A stretch of DNA of 64,000 bases from Halorubrum lipolyticum DSM 21995 (lineage in GTDB: Archaea > Halobacteriota > Halobacteria > Halobacteriales > Haloferacaceae). The stretch covers positions 39,971 through 103,970 of the forward strand of contig NZ_AOJG01000007.1 of assembly GCF_000337375.1 (NCBI RefSeq), read 5' to 3'. The notes under the pieces are model-generated. The model was not told the DNA's origin and did not search any database. It saw nothing but the letters and a program-made list of their open reading frames with translations. The position numbers and the translations under genes were made by a program. Positions 52,577 through 61,589 of this stretch are shown here, one piece after another. How positions within the stretch are numbered: the first letter of the stretch is position 1; each line of letters starts with the position of its first letter.

Positions 52577-53668
52577 ATGTTCGACGACCTCGACACGGAC
52601 CGGCGGCCGCTGGTTCTCATCTGGGAGGTGACGCAGGCGTGCGGGCTCGCCTGTCGTCACTGCCGCGCCGACGCGAAGCCGGCTCGTCACCCCGACGAGC
52701 TGACGACCGCGGAGGGGAAGCGGCTCCTCGACGACGCGGCGACGTTCGGAGAGGGACAGCTCGTCGTGCTCTCCGGCGGCGATCCGCTCGCCAGAGACGA
52801 TCTGCTCGATCTCGTCTCGCACGGCGACGATCGAGGGCTCCGCATGACGATCACGCCCAGCGGGACGGGGTCGCTGACCTCCGACCGGATCGAAGACCTC
52901 GCCGACGCCGGGATCCGGCGGATGGCGCTCAGCCTCGACGGCGCGACGCGAGAGAGCCACGACCGATTCCGGGGCGAGGAGAGCTTCGAGAGCACGCTTG
53001 CGGCGGCGGAAGCGGCGTCCGCCGCTGGACTGCCGCTCCAGATCAACACGACCGTCTCCGCGGAGACGGTGGACGAGCTCCCGGCGATCCGCGACCGCGT
53101 CCGAGAGCTCGGCGCCGTCCTCTGGAGCGTGTTCTTCCTCGTCCCCGTCGGACGAGGGCGGGTCCTCGATCCCGTCCCGCCGGAACGGGCGGAGGACGTG
53201 ATGGAGTGGCTCCACGGCGTCACCGAGTCGGAGCCGTTCGGCGTCAAGACGACGGAGGCGCCCTTTTACCGACGAGTTGGGATCCAGTCCGACGGGGGCG
53301 AGAGCGCGGTCCGGCGGCGCGGCGGGATCACCGCCGGCCGCGGGTTCGCGTTCGTGAGCCACACCGGCGAGGCGTACCCGTCGGGGTTCCTCCCGGAGTC
53401 GGCGGGTAACGTCCGCGACCGGTCGGTCGTCGACATCTACCGGGACGCGGACCTGTTCCAATCGCTTCGCGAGCCCGACCGGCTGAAGGGGAAGTGCGGT
53501 GCCTGCGAGTTCCGGCGGGTCTGCGGCGGGAGTCGGTCGCGGGCGTTCGCGGCGACGGGGGACCCGCTGGAGAGCGACCCGCTCTGTCCGTACGTGCCCG
53601 AGGGGTACGACGGCGAGCTGCCGCCGAGCGTCGGCGGCGGCTCGGAGCGCTCTGCAGACGCTTTATAA
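52577..53668 (+). CDS. Radical SAM/SPASM protein, heme-biosynthesis type
   Basis: A 363-aa enzyme. C22, C26 and C29 form the CxxxCxxC 4Fe-4S site (ACGLACRHCR), followed by VVLSGGDPLAR (GGE-type SAM box) and SLDGATRESHDRFRG. The C-terminal SPASM-like segment CGACEFRRVCGGSRSRAFA plus a later Cys (LCPY) binds another cluster. The pattern is that of the AhbC/AhbD group and a related haloarchaeal family, involved in alternative heme or heme d1 synthesis; the exact step is not certain. It is divergent from uspA. Confidence 0.88.
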   Translation: MFDDLDTDRRPLVLIWEVTQACGLACRHCRADAKPARHPDELTTAEGKRLLDDAATFGEGQLVVLSGGDPLARDDLLDLVSHGDDRGLRMTITPSGTGSLTSDRIEDLADAGIRRMALSLDGATRESHDRFRGEESFESTLAAAEAASAAGLPLQINTTVSAETVDELPAIRDRVRELGAVLWSVFFLVPVGRGRVLDPVPPERAEDVMEWLHGVTESEPFGVKTTEAPFYRRVGIQSDGGESAVRRRGGITAGRGFAFVSHTGEAYPSGFLPESAGNVRDRSVVDIYRDADLFQSLREPDRLKGKCGACEFRRVCGGSRSRAFAATGDPLESDPLCPYVPEGYDGELPPSVGGGSERSADAL

Positions 53669-53865
53669 GCGCAGAGTGCGCGGTCACGCGGTGTCGATCT
53701 CGACGCGAGCGCCGTCGCCGGGAATGTTCGTCGCGGTGATCGCCCGTCCTCACGGTTGTCTCCCCAGTGGACCGTATCTGCAGTAGCCCGTCTACCCAAC
53801 TCCACACCCACCGGTTTCGCGCTCGTCTTCCGAGAGCAACGGAAACGAGAATCGGAATACAGATA

Positions 53866-53878
53866 GCCGCATAGCGGC
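53866..53878. repeat. Small inverted repeat GCCGC-ATA-GCGGC
   Basis: A 13-bp hairpin, 18 bp upstream of the ATG at 53897. It may affect translation of the small protein. Confidence 0.4.
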
Positions 53879-53896
53879 AACGGGACATCTATCCAA

Positions 53897-54112
53897 ATGA
53901 CAGACGGTGACCGTTCCGAACGCGTTCCCAGTCAGCCAGTCGTTGTGCAAGAGGATACCCATCAGAACGAGATCCCAGACAATATCGACTCGGATCTCTA
54001 CTCGACGGATTCCCCGACCAACTCGTTTCACGAATTCAAGATCGAGCCCGGTGACGACCTCGTCGAAGCGCTTCGCGACAACGGCTACACGGTCGAATTC
54101 AGAGACCGGTGA
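53897..54112 (+). CDS. Small acidic protein, unknown function
   Basis: A 71-aa protein of acidic, disordered composition. The C-terminal NSFHEFKIEPGDDLVEALRDNGYTVEF has the look of a short strand-helix-strand unit. It starts about 40 nt below a GGAATAC element. No homolog is recalled. It sits at the edge of the accessory block, convergent with the 464-aa gene. Confidence 0.5.
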   Translation: MTDGDRSERVPSQPVVVQEDTHQNEIPDNIDSDLYSTDSPTNSFHEFKIEPGDDLVEALRDNGYTVEFRDR

Positions 54113-54208
54113 TCGCCTCCGGTCTGCGATCTCGACGACGAATCGGGGCCCGCGAAATCGGGTGAGTCGAGAGCGGCGCTTCGCTGCTACGCGAGCGGCG
54201 TATCGACC

Positions 54209-55603
54209 TCAGTCGTCGTTCAGTACCTCGAGCAGCGCGTCGGCGATCGGCTCGGCGGTAGTCGGTATCTCGGAAGTGGATTCGGGCGGGAGCTCAAGCG
54301 TGACGGCAGCAGTTTCGGCACTGTGTGCGGAGCGTATCGCCGGTTCGACGACGTTGCGGAGCGGCAGATTGTCCGGTGTCGTTGCAACGATCTGTAGCAG
54401 TTCGTTCGGGAGGTTCAGTGACCGGTCAACGACGCCAGCAGTCGCACCGAAATCGCCGTTGGGGTCGTGCCCGGAAAGCAAGCCGCCCAAGTACGACCGG
54501 ACGGCGTCGGCAGCGATGTCGCTTCGACTCCGATCAGTTGTCAACGCGAGCGTGTCCAGGAGAAGGGCCGTGTCAACAGAGAGGGGTACGACGACTTCTC
54601 CGGTCTCTTCAGTGCCACCGACCTGGCTCCCGGGATCGACGTTAGACCCGGTGTCCTCAACCGGTTGAGCGTCATCGGAACCGGTCGTCTCCGGCACCCC
54701 TTCTGATTCGTCGGACTCTGAACCCTCCCCTAACGGAGTGAATGAGAGGGTTTCGGGGAAGGGGTGTTCCTCGACGATCCGCTCCGCGTATGTCCGGGCG
54801 ACCGACGGATTCGCCGGAGCGGTTGCAACTCCCTCGGGCCACGCAGCCTCGAAGATCTTCGCCGCGTCCATCGTGTTGGAGACGTACAAGATGGGAGATC
54901 CGCTTTTCGTCGACAGATTGCTGTGTTTCACATCGAGCGTGTCGATCCACTCTTTCAGCTGTTCGAGGCGGTCCCCACCGTCTCTCCCTCGGATCGTCCA
55001 GCCTCCGTCCACTCCGAGGTTTCCGATGTTCTCAAGCACCGCACGCACCATCGCGCGTCTGTGTTCGTCCGGGACCGGTGGGAGCGTCGCGACGTTCCGG
55101 GCGGAATCGGTCAGTCCGTGGTCCGCGAGGACGTCGAGGAACTCCGCGTTTGAGATTAGCGTGGTGGCTTGCACGGACTCCGGTGTTTCGAACTCGTTGA
55201 TGGAGTAGTCGGAATCGACTGCGGCGGCGAACTCCGTGACGTAGTATCGCTTGTCTCCGGTCCGACCCAGCTGTAGTGCCCGTCCGTTGTTTCCCTGCTC
55301 GCTTATCGTGGACCGACTGAAGAGGACACCCAACCAGTACGCCTTCTCGTCCGTATCGATCGTCTCGAAATACGTTTCGTTGATGCTGACGCGCGAGTGG
55401 CCGGCCACGCTACGGATGTCGAGGTCCGCAGCCCGTTTCGCATCGTTCCACGAGCCGAAGGCGTTTTTGATCGCCGTCGACGAAGGCGAGACGTCCAACG
55501 AGTCATACTCACGCACGGTCGGAGACTCGCCGACGATTTCAGCGGCTTCGTGCAAGCCGTCAAGGCAGTTCCGCTGGTGTTGAGAGTACTCTGAATCACT
55601 CAT
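54209..55603 (-). CDS. Homing-endonuclease-like protein with RHH-like C-terminus
   Basis: A 464-aa protein. Residues 8-62 (HQRNCLDGLHEAAEIVGESP to AKRAADL) fit the helix-turn-helix repeat associated with homing endonucleases. Residues 86-100, EKAYWLGVLFSRSTI, align with the first LAGLIDADG helix, and 183-200 (RRAMVRAVLENIGNLGVD) with the second. The usual acidic active-site residue of the first motif is lost (FSRS for FADG), so cleavage looks impaired. From about 335, two clear and one weaker RHH-like modules follow an acidic linker. The start overlaps the previous gene by ATGAGTGA. A DNA-binding regulator or partner of the helicase seems likely, as in WhiA-type domesticated enzymes. Confidence 0.7.
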   Translation of the reverse strand: MSDSEYSQHQRNCLDGLHEAAEIVGESPTVREYDSLDVSPSSTAIKNAFGSWNDAKRAADLDIRSVAGHSRVSINETYFETIDTDEKAYWLGVLFSRSTISEQGNNGRALQLGRTGDKRYYVTEFAAAVDSDYSINEFETPESVQATTLISNAEFLDVLADHGLTDSARNVATLPPVPDEHRRAMVRAVLENIGNLGVDGGWTIRGRDGGDRLEQLKEWIDTLDVKHSNLSTKSGSPILYVSNTMDAAKIFEAAWPEGVATAPANPSVARTYAERIVEEHPFPETLSFTPLGEGSESDESEGVPETTGSDDAQPVEDTGSNVDPGSQVGGTEETGEVVVPLSVDTALLLDTLALTTDRSRSDIAADAVRSYLGGLLSGHDPNGDFGATAGVVDRSLNLPNELLQIVATTPDNLPLRNVVEPAIRSAHSAETAAVTLELPPESTSEIPTTAEPIADALLEVLNDD

Positions 55604-56072
55604 CGTTGGCGCCTCGAGCGGTGTCAAGCGGATCGGAGAGCGAGTCGGAGCCCTCGTCGAGAAGCGCTCGTCGCAGGGCTGTCGGTCTATCGGCGTACTC
55701 GCCGGCGAACACGAGCGCGTCCAGCGTAGCGATGATGCTGCCCGGAAGCTCAACAGTGACCGACTCAGTGGCCGACTCCGTTCGTGTTTCGAGTGCGGAA
55801 GCGACGAACCCTTCAACGCCGTGGTCGCCGCCGACCGCTGCAGCCATCGTCTGTTGTCGCTTTGAGAGCGAAACGGGCACTTCCGTCCCGTTCTCGACGG
55901 TGACGTCTGTCCTGACATCGCCGTCGACGCTCGTTTTGAGATGGTCGCTGACGAGGTCCGCAACCACGGTACTCAACTCACGATCACTCTCGTCCGCGCG
56001 TGTTTCGAGGGCAAGTGCCGTTCCCGGAGAAACCGTTACGCTCACGATCTCCCGTTCGGTATCCGTGTTCAT
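55596..56072 (-). CDS. Triple RHH-like-module protein
   Basis: A 158-aa protein made of three similar strand-helix-helix units: about 10-47 (VSVTVSPGTALALETRADES...), 64-98 (VPVSLSKRQQTMAAAV...) and 104-140 (VTVELPGSIIATLDALVFAG...). Each has a short beta strand, a helix, a turn and a second helix, as in ribbon-helix-helix proteins, and the last is the most typical. No other domain is present. The helicase C-terminus and the 464-aa protein have the same units, suggesting assembly together or binding to the same DNA. Its stop overlaps the next start by 8 bp; the helicase gene ends 63 bp upstream. Confidence 0.65.
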   Translation of the reverse strand: MNTDTEREIVSVTVSPGTALALETRADESDRELSTVVADLVSDHLKTSVDGDVRTDVTVENGTEVPVSLSKRQQTMAAAVGGDHGVEGFVASALETRTESATESVTVELPGSIIATLDALVFAGEYADRPTALRRALLDEGSDSLSDPLDTARGANDE

Positions 56073-56135
56073 TTGTTTTCGCTCCGTGTGGAATGAGTCA
56101 ATGGTATCACGTGGGACAGTTTGGGCAATCGGCCG

Positions 56136-59100
56136 TTAGTTCTGACTCCGCTGCAACCGGCGACGTACACTCTCGCGAATGAACGCCTCAGGGTCCGCCT
56201 CGGGTTGAGTTGAAACCGCTGCGCGTAACTCGCCACCCAGCGAGATCTCGATGGCCATCTCGTCGCCACTGATCGCTAACTCGTGAGCCAAAGCGGTTTC
56301 GACGAGCGCGTCGACAGTGTCGAACGGATCGCTCTCATCCTCGACGACGGCGGTGGCGATCGGAAGATGCCGCTCGGAGAGCTCCGCGGACAGGCCCGTC
56401 GTCTCGAACGCTCGTTCGGAGAACACCGGCGGAACCGGCTCTGACACGAGTCGTTTCAACAGCGTACCGGTTGCGTCCTCCACGAGCGACGAGAGGTCGT
56501 CGTAACGGCCCTCCGACACGGCATCTCGAGCGGCCGACAGCACGACCGGACTCACGGAGATGCCCTGTGGCCCCTCGTCCGGTTCGCCCGGACCGACGAT
56601 CCCTTCGGTAGTGAGTTTCCGTCCGTCGCCGAGCGGGATCCGGTACACGCCGTCTTCGTCTCGGGGGAAGAAGATCGGGTCGTCTTGGGTGTAATCGATG
56701 CCGAGGCTCGCCGCGGCGTCACTGGCTAGCATCACGCCTCTGTCCCGGGGAGGCTCCGGCCACACTTGTTTGTATTCGGGCAGCGATCCGGGCTCACCGT
56801 CGCCGTCGCGGTTATCGCAGACCTCTCGGTACGACCTGTAACGGCGGAGCCATTCCACTAGCGTCTCGTGGACCGGCGTCCCGGCGACCTCGTCGCCCAC
56901 GTCGGCCTGCCAGACGCCCGCTTCGTCTTTGTACGTCTTTACCGTGGAGCCGTGGAGCTCGCGGATGACGGCTTTCGTCGCGCGATACGGCCCGAGTGCG
57001 AGTCGGTACTGTTCGTAGTTCTGATTCCGCTCGTCGAAGGGGCCGTCGGCGCGATCGATACTCTCGGAGGCGTCACCGCCCGACCAGCTGGTAAGAGCGG
57101 GAGGTGCAACGTCGTCCTCATTTGCCGTATCGTACACGAGGCCTTGGATCGTGTGGAAGTGATCGCGGGCATCGTCACGGACGATCGGGGTGAGATCGTC
57201 GATCCGTTCCACCATCCGCACGCCGCCCCGTTCGAGTTCGGTGAGCGTGTCACTGATCGACTCGTCGACGGCGAAGCGGGGCGTTTCACGGAATCCGTCC
57301 CCGAGCGAGACGAACTCGGCGGCGCGCCCGAGCAGCGTCGCACCGTCCTCGACAACGTCCACCGCGTCGGACCGCGCCGGGGTCGGAACGACGTGGTAGA
57401 ACTGCGCCTGCTTCTCTCCGGTGGGATTCCGAAGCACGCGCCCGATCCGCTGGACGAGCGAGGGGTTCACGCCGCCGCGTGCAACGTTGACTGCAACCTC
57501 AGCGTCCGGCATGTCGACACCGGTCCCGAGGAGGTTCCCCGGCCCGATGATGACGCCGCGGTCACTGTCGTTGAAGTCGTCGATGACCCCGATCCGGTCG
57601 ACCGTGCTGTCTCCGAGCGCAAACACGGCCGCCTCTCCGTAGCGCTCGGCGAGTGACGACGCGAGCTCGCGGGCGGCTTCGTACGACTGGACGAGGACGA
57701 CCGTCTTCGCCTCGGGCGCGTGTTTATCGACGATGTCGATGACCGACTGCTGACGCGGAGAGACGTTCCACCGCTGGACCTGTCGAGCCTGCAGGGCGGA
57801 CGCGAACGCGTCGAACTCCGGAGCGTTTCCGCGGAGGTCGCGCGCGTCTGCCGTTTTGACGAACGAGCGGAGACGGCGGTACGTCGTCGGTTCCGGTGGG
57901 AGGGCTTCACGGGAGACACCGAGAGAATCGGCGTTCAGCGTCCCGTCCGCGGAGTCGTACGCGTCGACAAGCCGGGTTGTCAGTTCGGCCAAGGTCGTCT
58001 CGTCGCTCGACAGCGTCGGGACGTAGCTGACCGTCCACGAGAAATCGGCGATCACGCCTTGTTCGCGGGCCGTCGCGATATCGAACCGCGACACTTCACC
58101 GAGGTGCTTCTCGAGCGCGTCTTGGACGCCTTCGTCGCCGAGCCAGCCCTGATCGATCGATCCGGACATCGCAAGCACGGCGTTGCCACCCTCGGTGAGT
58201 CGCTCGAACAGGTCGCCCCATCCGCCGCTCGCTTGGCCGCGACTGTATCTGTGGGCCTCGTCGAGAATGATCAGGTCGTACTGACTGAATCCCTCCCGCT
58301 GGAGCAGCGCCTGAGAGGTGGCGAACTCGATTCGACCCCATCTGAGAGCGATCTCTCGGCGGCCGTCGACTTCCCTCGGTATCGTCCGCGCTTCCGGAAT
58401 ATCGAGGTGCGTGTCGAACTCTTGACGCCACTGAGACAACAGCAGGTCGTTGCCGGCGACAATCAGAACCCTGGGGGTGGCGTCGGTAGCCGGGCCGCTG
58501 TCGAGAGAGTTGTCGAACGGGCCGCGAGCCGTGTCGGCCTCGATCAGTCCCGAATCAACGGGGTGGAGTCCGCCCGCTCCGCTCGGGCTCAGGTCGCGAT
58601 AGCGGGTCGCGATGGCCGCGAGGCCGAGGACCGTCTTCCCGGTTGCAGTCGCCATGTTGACGTAGCCGCGCTGACCCGCGTCGACCCAGCTCCTGAGCGC
58701 TTTTCGCTGGTGATCCCACAGCGGCGTCGTCAACTGAGGGCTATCGAGCAGGTGCGCGAGGGTATCGGAGGGAGTGTCCCCGTCGGGGAGTCGGTCAAAC
58801 AGCTCCGTCGCGTAGGCGGTCACCGTCGGATCCGAGAAGAGCCGCGCGATCAGGTCCGCAGTCGAGTCGCTGTCGCGAAGCATCCGCAGACCCGCGCCGT
58901 CGTTCGCGTCACTACGGCTGCTCTCCTCGATCGCCGCCGTCGCCTGCTTCTCGACGATCGCTTCGATAGCGCGGTCGACATCGTACTCCTCGTCGGAATC
59001 GCCGAGCGCGTCTCGCAACCCGGTGAGTTGGAACGCCAGTTCGCCCACTCGCTGGTCGTCGTAACTGCGCAGCGTCTCTCGCAGCGTCTGTCCGTCACCG

Positions 59101-59366
59101 GCGAGCTCCTGAAGGCCGCTGACGTAAAACGAGCCGGTCGCGGTTCCGAAATTCTCTCTGTCTATCGTGCCCCCGAAATCGCTGTCCTTCGCGGCTTTCC
59201 CGACGCCGATCCCGTACAAGACGTCGAGGGCCGCTCGGTCGATCTGAGCGGGGTATTGCGCGACGGAGATGTTCTCGCGGGTGAGTCGATCGGCCTCGAA
59301 CGACTCACTCGGTGTGTGCCGGTTATTCGAAACTACCTTGTCGACGTCGAATCCGGGGCCGGCCAT
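56136..59366 (-). CDS. SF2 DEAH-type helicase with RHH-like C-terminal repeats
   Basis: A 1076-aa protein. A unique N-terminal region of about 200 residues precedes a two-lobe SF2 core: MATATGKT (238-245, Walker A), ILDEAH (DEAH 369-372), MSGS (motif III, about 400) and QRIGRVLR (639-646, motif VI). A middle region (about 660-930) contains no recognised domain. The last 140 residues form three RHH-like units (about 936-973, 990-1032, 1036-1073). The core resembles restriction- and repair-type helicases (XPB or type III like). The ATG at 59366 is chosen because the TATA element at 59448-59455 would start RNA near 59425, below the alternatives at 59468 and 59459. No nuclease domain is seen. Confidence 0.8.
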   Translation of the reverse strand: MAGPGFDVDKVVSNNRHTPSESFEADRLTRENISVAQYPAQIDRAALDVLYGIGVGKAAKDSDFGGTIDRENFGTATGSFYVSGLQELAGDGQTLRETLRSYDDQRVGELAFQLTGLRDALGDSDEEYDVDRAIEAIVEKQATAAIEESSRSDANDGAGLRMLRDSDSTADLIARLFSDPTVTAYATELFDRLPDGDTPSDTLAHLLDSPQLTTPLWDHQRKALRSWVDAGQRGYVNMATATGKTVLGLAAIATRYRDLSPSGAGGLHPVDSGLIEADTARGPFDNSLDSGPATDATPRVLIVAGNDLLLSQWRQEFDTHLDIPEARTIPREVDGRREIALRWGRIEFATSQALLQREGFSQYDLIILDEAHRYSRGQASGGWGDLFERLTEGGNAVLAMSGSIDQGWLGDEGVQDALEKHLGEVSRFDIATAREQGVIADFSWTVSYVPTLSSDETTLAELTTRLVDAYDSADGTLNADSLGVSREALPPEPTTYRRLRSFVKTADARDLRGNAPEFDAFASALQARQVQRWNVSPRQQSVIDIVDKHAPEAKTVVLVQSYEAARELASSLAERYGEAAVFALGDSTVDRIGVIDDFNDSDRGVIIGPGNLLGTGVDMPDAEVAVNVARGGVNPSLVQRIGRVLRNPTGEKQAQFYHVVPTPARSDAVDVVEDGATLLGRAAEFVSLGDGFRETPRFAVDESISDTLTELERGGVRMVERIDDLTPIVRDDARDHFHTIQGLVYDTANEDDVAPPALTSWSGGDASESIDRADGPFDERNQNYEQYRLALGPYRATKAVIRELHGSTVKTYKDEAGVWQADVGDEVAGTPVHETLVEWLRRYRSYREVCDNRDGDGEPGSLPEYKQVWPEPPRDRGVMLASDAAASLGIDYTQDDPIFFPRDEDGVYRIPLGDGRKLTTEGIVGPGEPDEGPQGISVSPVVLSAARDAVSEGRYDDLSSLVEDATGTLLKRLVSEPVPPVFSERAFETTGLSAELSERHLPIATAVVEDESDPFDTVDALVETALAHELAISGDEMAIEISLGGELRAAVSTQPEADPEAFIRESVRRRLQRSQN

Positions 59367-59447
59367 CAGGTCACACCGGATCCGGAGAGCGCAGTGCCAG
59401 GTTGTTTCAGGGTGTCTTGTCTCACACAGCGATAGTATTCTCCTACG

Positions 59448-59455
59448 GTTATAAA
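59448..59455 (-). promoter_or_regulatory. TATA element of the helicase gene
   Basis: TTTATAAC on the minus strand predicts RNA starting near 59425, leaving a leader of about 60 nt before the ATG at 59366. It separates the helicase unit from the upstream J-domain unit. Confidence 0.55.
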
Positions 59456-59494
59456 TCATGTTTGCCAACCAGTTCTCCTCAACAGTCGTCGATG

Positions 59495-61051
59495 CTACCG
59501 ACTCGACCGGTCACCGATGCGCTCGACCATCGCGTACGTCACGAAGACGGTCGACGGCCACGCGCATGCGACGATCACAATGGCGGCGGCTACAGTCGTC
59601 GCGGGGGGAACGCCCCACAGCGCCCACAGCGTGTTTCCGGTCAAAGCCCACCCGGTCAGGAGCACGAACGGGGCCGCGGCGAACAGCTCCCATCCGAGAA
59701 CGCGTCCCCCGCCGACGGCTCCGTCTCGAAGTAGGTCCGAGAACCCGAGGAGCAGAAGCAGGAGGCCGAAGGCGAGAGAGTAAAACAGCACGATAGCCAG
59801 CCCGAAATTCGCCGCCCATCCCGGTGTGAAGCCGACTACCGGACCGACAGACACCCACGGGGCGATAACGCTGGCGGGCTCGTTCTCAATGGCCCGAAAC
59901 GGGATCCACCACCGGTACGGCGTGAACTCGACCGCGAACACGATCAGCGACGAGAACGCCCCGACAGACACGGCGAGCAGCGGGCTACCAGCCGACCAGA
60001 ACACCGCTCCGGCCGCACCGAGACCGACGAGTAACAGCGGACCACCGATGAGGACCCCGGCGAACCTGCTGAACAGCAGTCCGCCGTTCGCGCTCCCCTG
60101 AGCGACTGCGGCAAGCAGAATAACCGGCCCGATCCCGGAGAGGAGTGCGTACAGCACGGCATCGTCCGGGTCGAGAGCCGGAGCGCTTCGGGGAGTCGCG
60201 CGCAGGACGGAGAGGGCGTCACGACCGAAGACGAACCCGAAGCCGGCGACGACCCCCATCCCGACCGACAGGCCTCCGGACATCCCCCCAATCGAGCCGA
60301 AGACGGCCGAGAGCAAAGACGATAACACGACGCCGGCGAGCGTGCGTGGATACCCTCTCCCGTTCTCGGTCGCCGCCGCTGAGCGACGGCGACGGTCGCT
60401 ACCGGTCCCCGTCGTCGTTGTACTCGTGCTCGCACCCGTGTTCGCGCTCCCCCAGTCCGAGTGACTCGCTGTACCGGTCTGCGCGCCGTCGCCCGCGGTC
60501 GCGTTTGAACGGCTCGACGTCGATCGGCCCGACCGATCCCACCCAGCGTCCCCGGTCTTAGCCGTGCGCTGCTGGCTTGTCGTCTCCGACCCGCTCTCCG
60601 CCCAGGACTGACCGGTGCCCGTTTCGCTTGCCCCCCCGGACGTCGAGTCCCGAGTCGTTCTGTCGGTTCCGGCTGAGGCGTTCGCGGCGTCGTGGCCGCG
60701 ATCGGTGTGGCCAGTCCGCCCCGACGCTGTCCGCTCGTCCGTCGACGCGTCGTGAGCAGACGATGAACCTTCCTCGCCCGCAGATTCGCCAGTTGACCTA
60801 GCCGGTTCCCATCCCCCCGGGTTTGCAACTCTGACGTATTCATCGTGACCCAAGCGGTCATATCGACGTCGCTCCGAGAATGACGTCAGGGTATCCCGAG
60901 CAGACTTGAGCCTCTTGAACTCACTTCTGGACCCACCTTGGTCCGGGTGGTACGTTTTGACGAGCGTCCGATACTGTTCCTGTATCTCGTCCGTGGAGGC
61001 GTCCGTTCCGACTTCGAGCAACGAATAGAACGGAGGGACATCGTCACTCAT
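59495..61051 (-). CDS. J-domain protein with multi-TM C-terminus
   Basis: A 518-aa protein. Residues 6-70 are a J-domain with H35-P36-D37 (YHPDQGG), the Hsp70-stimulating motif, and a final RRRYDRLG. Residues 75-240 are a long Ser/Thr/Gly-rich disordered linker. From about 250 to 510 there are seven to nine hydrophobic helices. It can therefore place a J-domain on the membrane and recruit DnaK there. It overlaps the 181-aa gene by 8 bp (ATGAGTGA) and lies upstream of the helicase gene, so the block combines chaperone recruitment with a helicase. Confidence 0.82.
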   Translation of the reverse strand: MSDDVPPFYSLLEVGTDASTDEIQEQYRTLVKTYHPDQGGSRSEFKRLKSARDTLTSFSERRRYDRLGHDEYVRVANPGGWEPARSTGESAGEEGSSSAHDASTDERTASGRTGHTDRGHDAANASAGTDRTTRDSTSGGASETGTGQSWAESGSETTSQQRTAKTGDAGWDRSGRSTSSRSNATAGDGAQTGTASHSDWGSANTGASTSTTTTGTGSDRRRRSAAATENGRGYPRTLAGVVLSSLLSAVFGSIGGMSGGLSVGMGVVAGFGFVFGRDALSVLRATPRSAPALDPDDAVLYALLSGIGPVILLAAVAQGSANGGLLFSRFAGVLIGGPLLLVGLGAAGAVFWSAGSPLLAVSVGAFSSLIVFAVEFTPYRWWIPFRAIENEPASVIAPWVSVGPVVGFTPGWAANFGLAIVLFYSLAFGLLLLLLGFSDLLRDGAVGGGRVLGWELFAAAPFVLLTGWALTGNTLWALWGVPPATTVAAAIVIVACAWPSTVFVTYAMVERIGDRSSR

Positions 61052-61589
61052 ACTCGTACCCCTCCCAGTCGAACGAAGGAGTCTTTTCGTACACGTCTCG
61101 ATATTCGTGTTCTAATAATTCCGAGTAGGTTAAATGAAGGGCCTTTGCCACCGCCCACGGGCGGTGGCCATACGCGGACAAATATATCGCAATTGCGCCC
61201 GGGCCGTGCGCGGCGACACGGACCGGAATTCGAGGCCGTTCCTCACCTGGAATCCAATACATCGCGGCACACTCGACGTCTTGACGGTAACGGAGAGGAC
61301 CAACGAGTTCCTCCACCTGTGCCCAGTCGGTGGCTCGACCGACCGCTTGTCGCCTGTCACCGGAGAATGGAATAACGCCATCGACGCGATTGAGGTCATC
61401 AGCTGTCAGGGACACGGTCTCACCCGCAGCGGCATCTATCGACGCGACGGAATCGCGTTTGAGGTCCGCGCGTTTCTCTGTTTTTGCAGGCCATCGAACA
61501 CCTCTCGGGGGCGTCTTTGTGGGGACGTAGTAGACGGTATCAGGAGACGCGAGCACGACGCCATAGGTCGCGGTGACGATAACGTCCAT
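61044..61589 (-). CDS. 181-aa protein of the J-domain/helicase block
   Basis: A 181-aa protein of unknown family. The N-terminal VIVTATYGVVLASPDTVYYVPTKTPPRGVRWP is followed by a middle part with WAQVEELVGPLRYRQDVECAAMYWIPGE. The C-terminal GAIAIYLSAYGHRPWAVAKALHLTYSELLEHEYRDVYE looks like a helix-turn-helix. Its start overlaps the preceding stop (TGATG) and its stop overlaps the J-domain start (ATGAGTGA), so all three genes are coupled. A regulator or adaptor function fits; nothing more can be said. Confidence 0.7.
   Translation of the reverse strand: MDVIVTATYGVVLASPDTVYYVPTKTPPRGVRWPAKTEKRADLKRDSVASIDAAAGETVSLTADDLNRVDGVIPFSGDRRQAVGRATDWAQVEELVGPLRYRQDVECAAMYWIPGEERPRIPVRVAAHGPGAIAIYLSAYGHRPWAVAKALHLTYSELLEHEYRDVYEKTPSFDWEGYEYE

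Noticed and set aside
53683-53750. Minus-strand stretch ending ITATNIPGDGARVEIDTA before a stop
   Set aside because: It looks coding-like but is only about 20 codons after an upstream stop, without a start. It may be a relic, but is too short to call.
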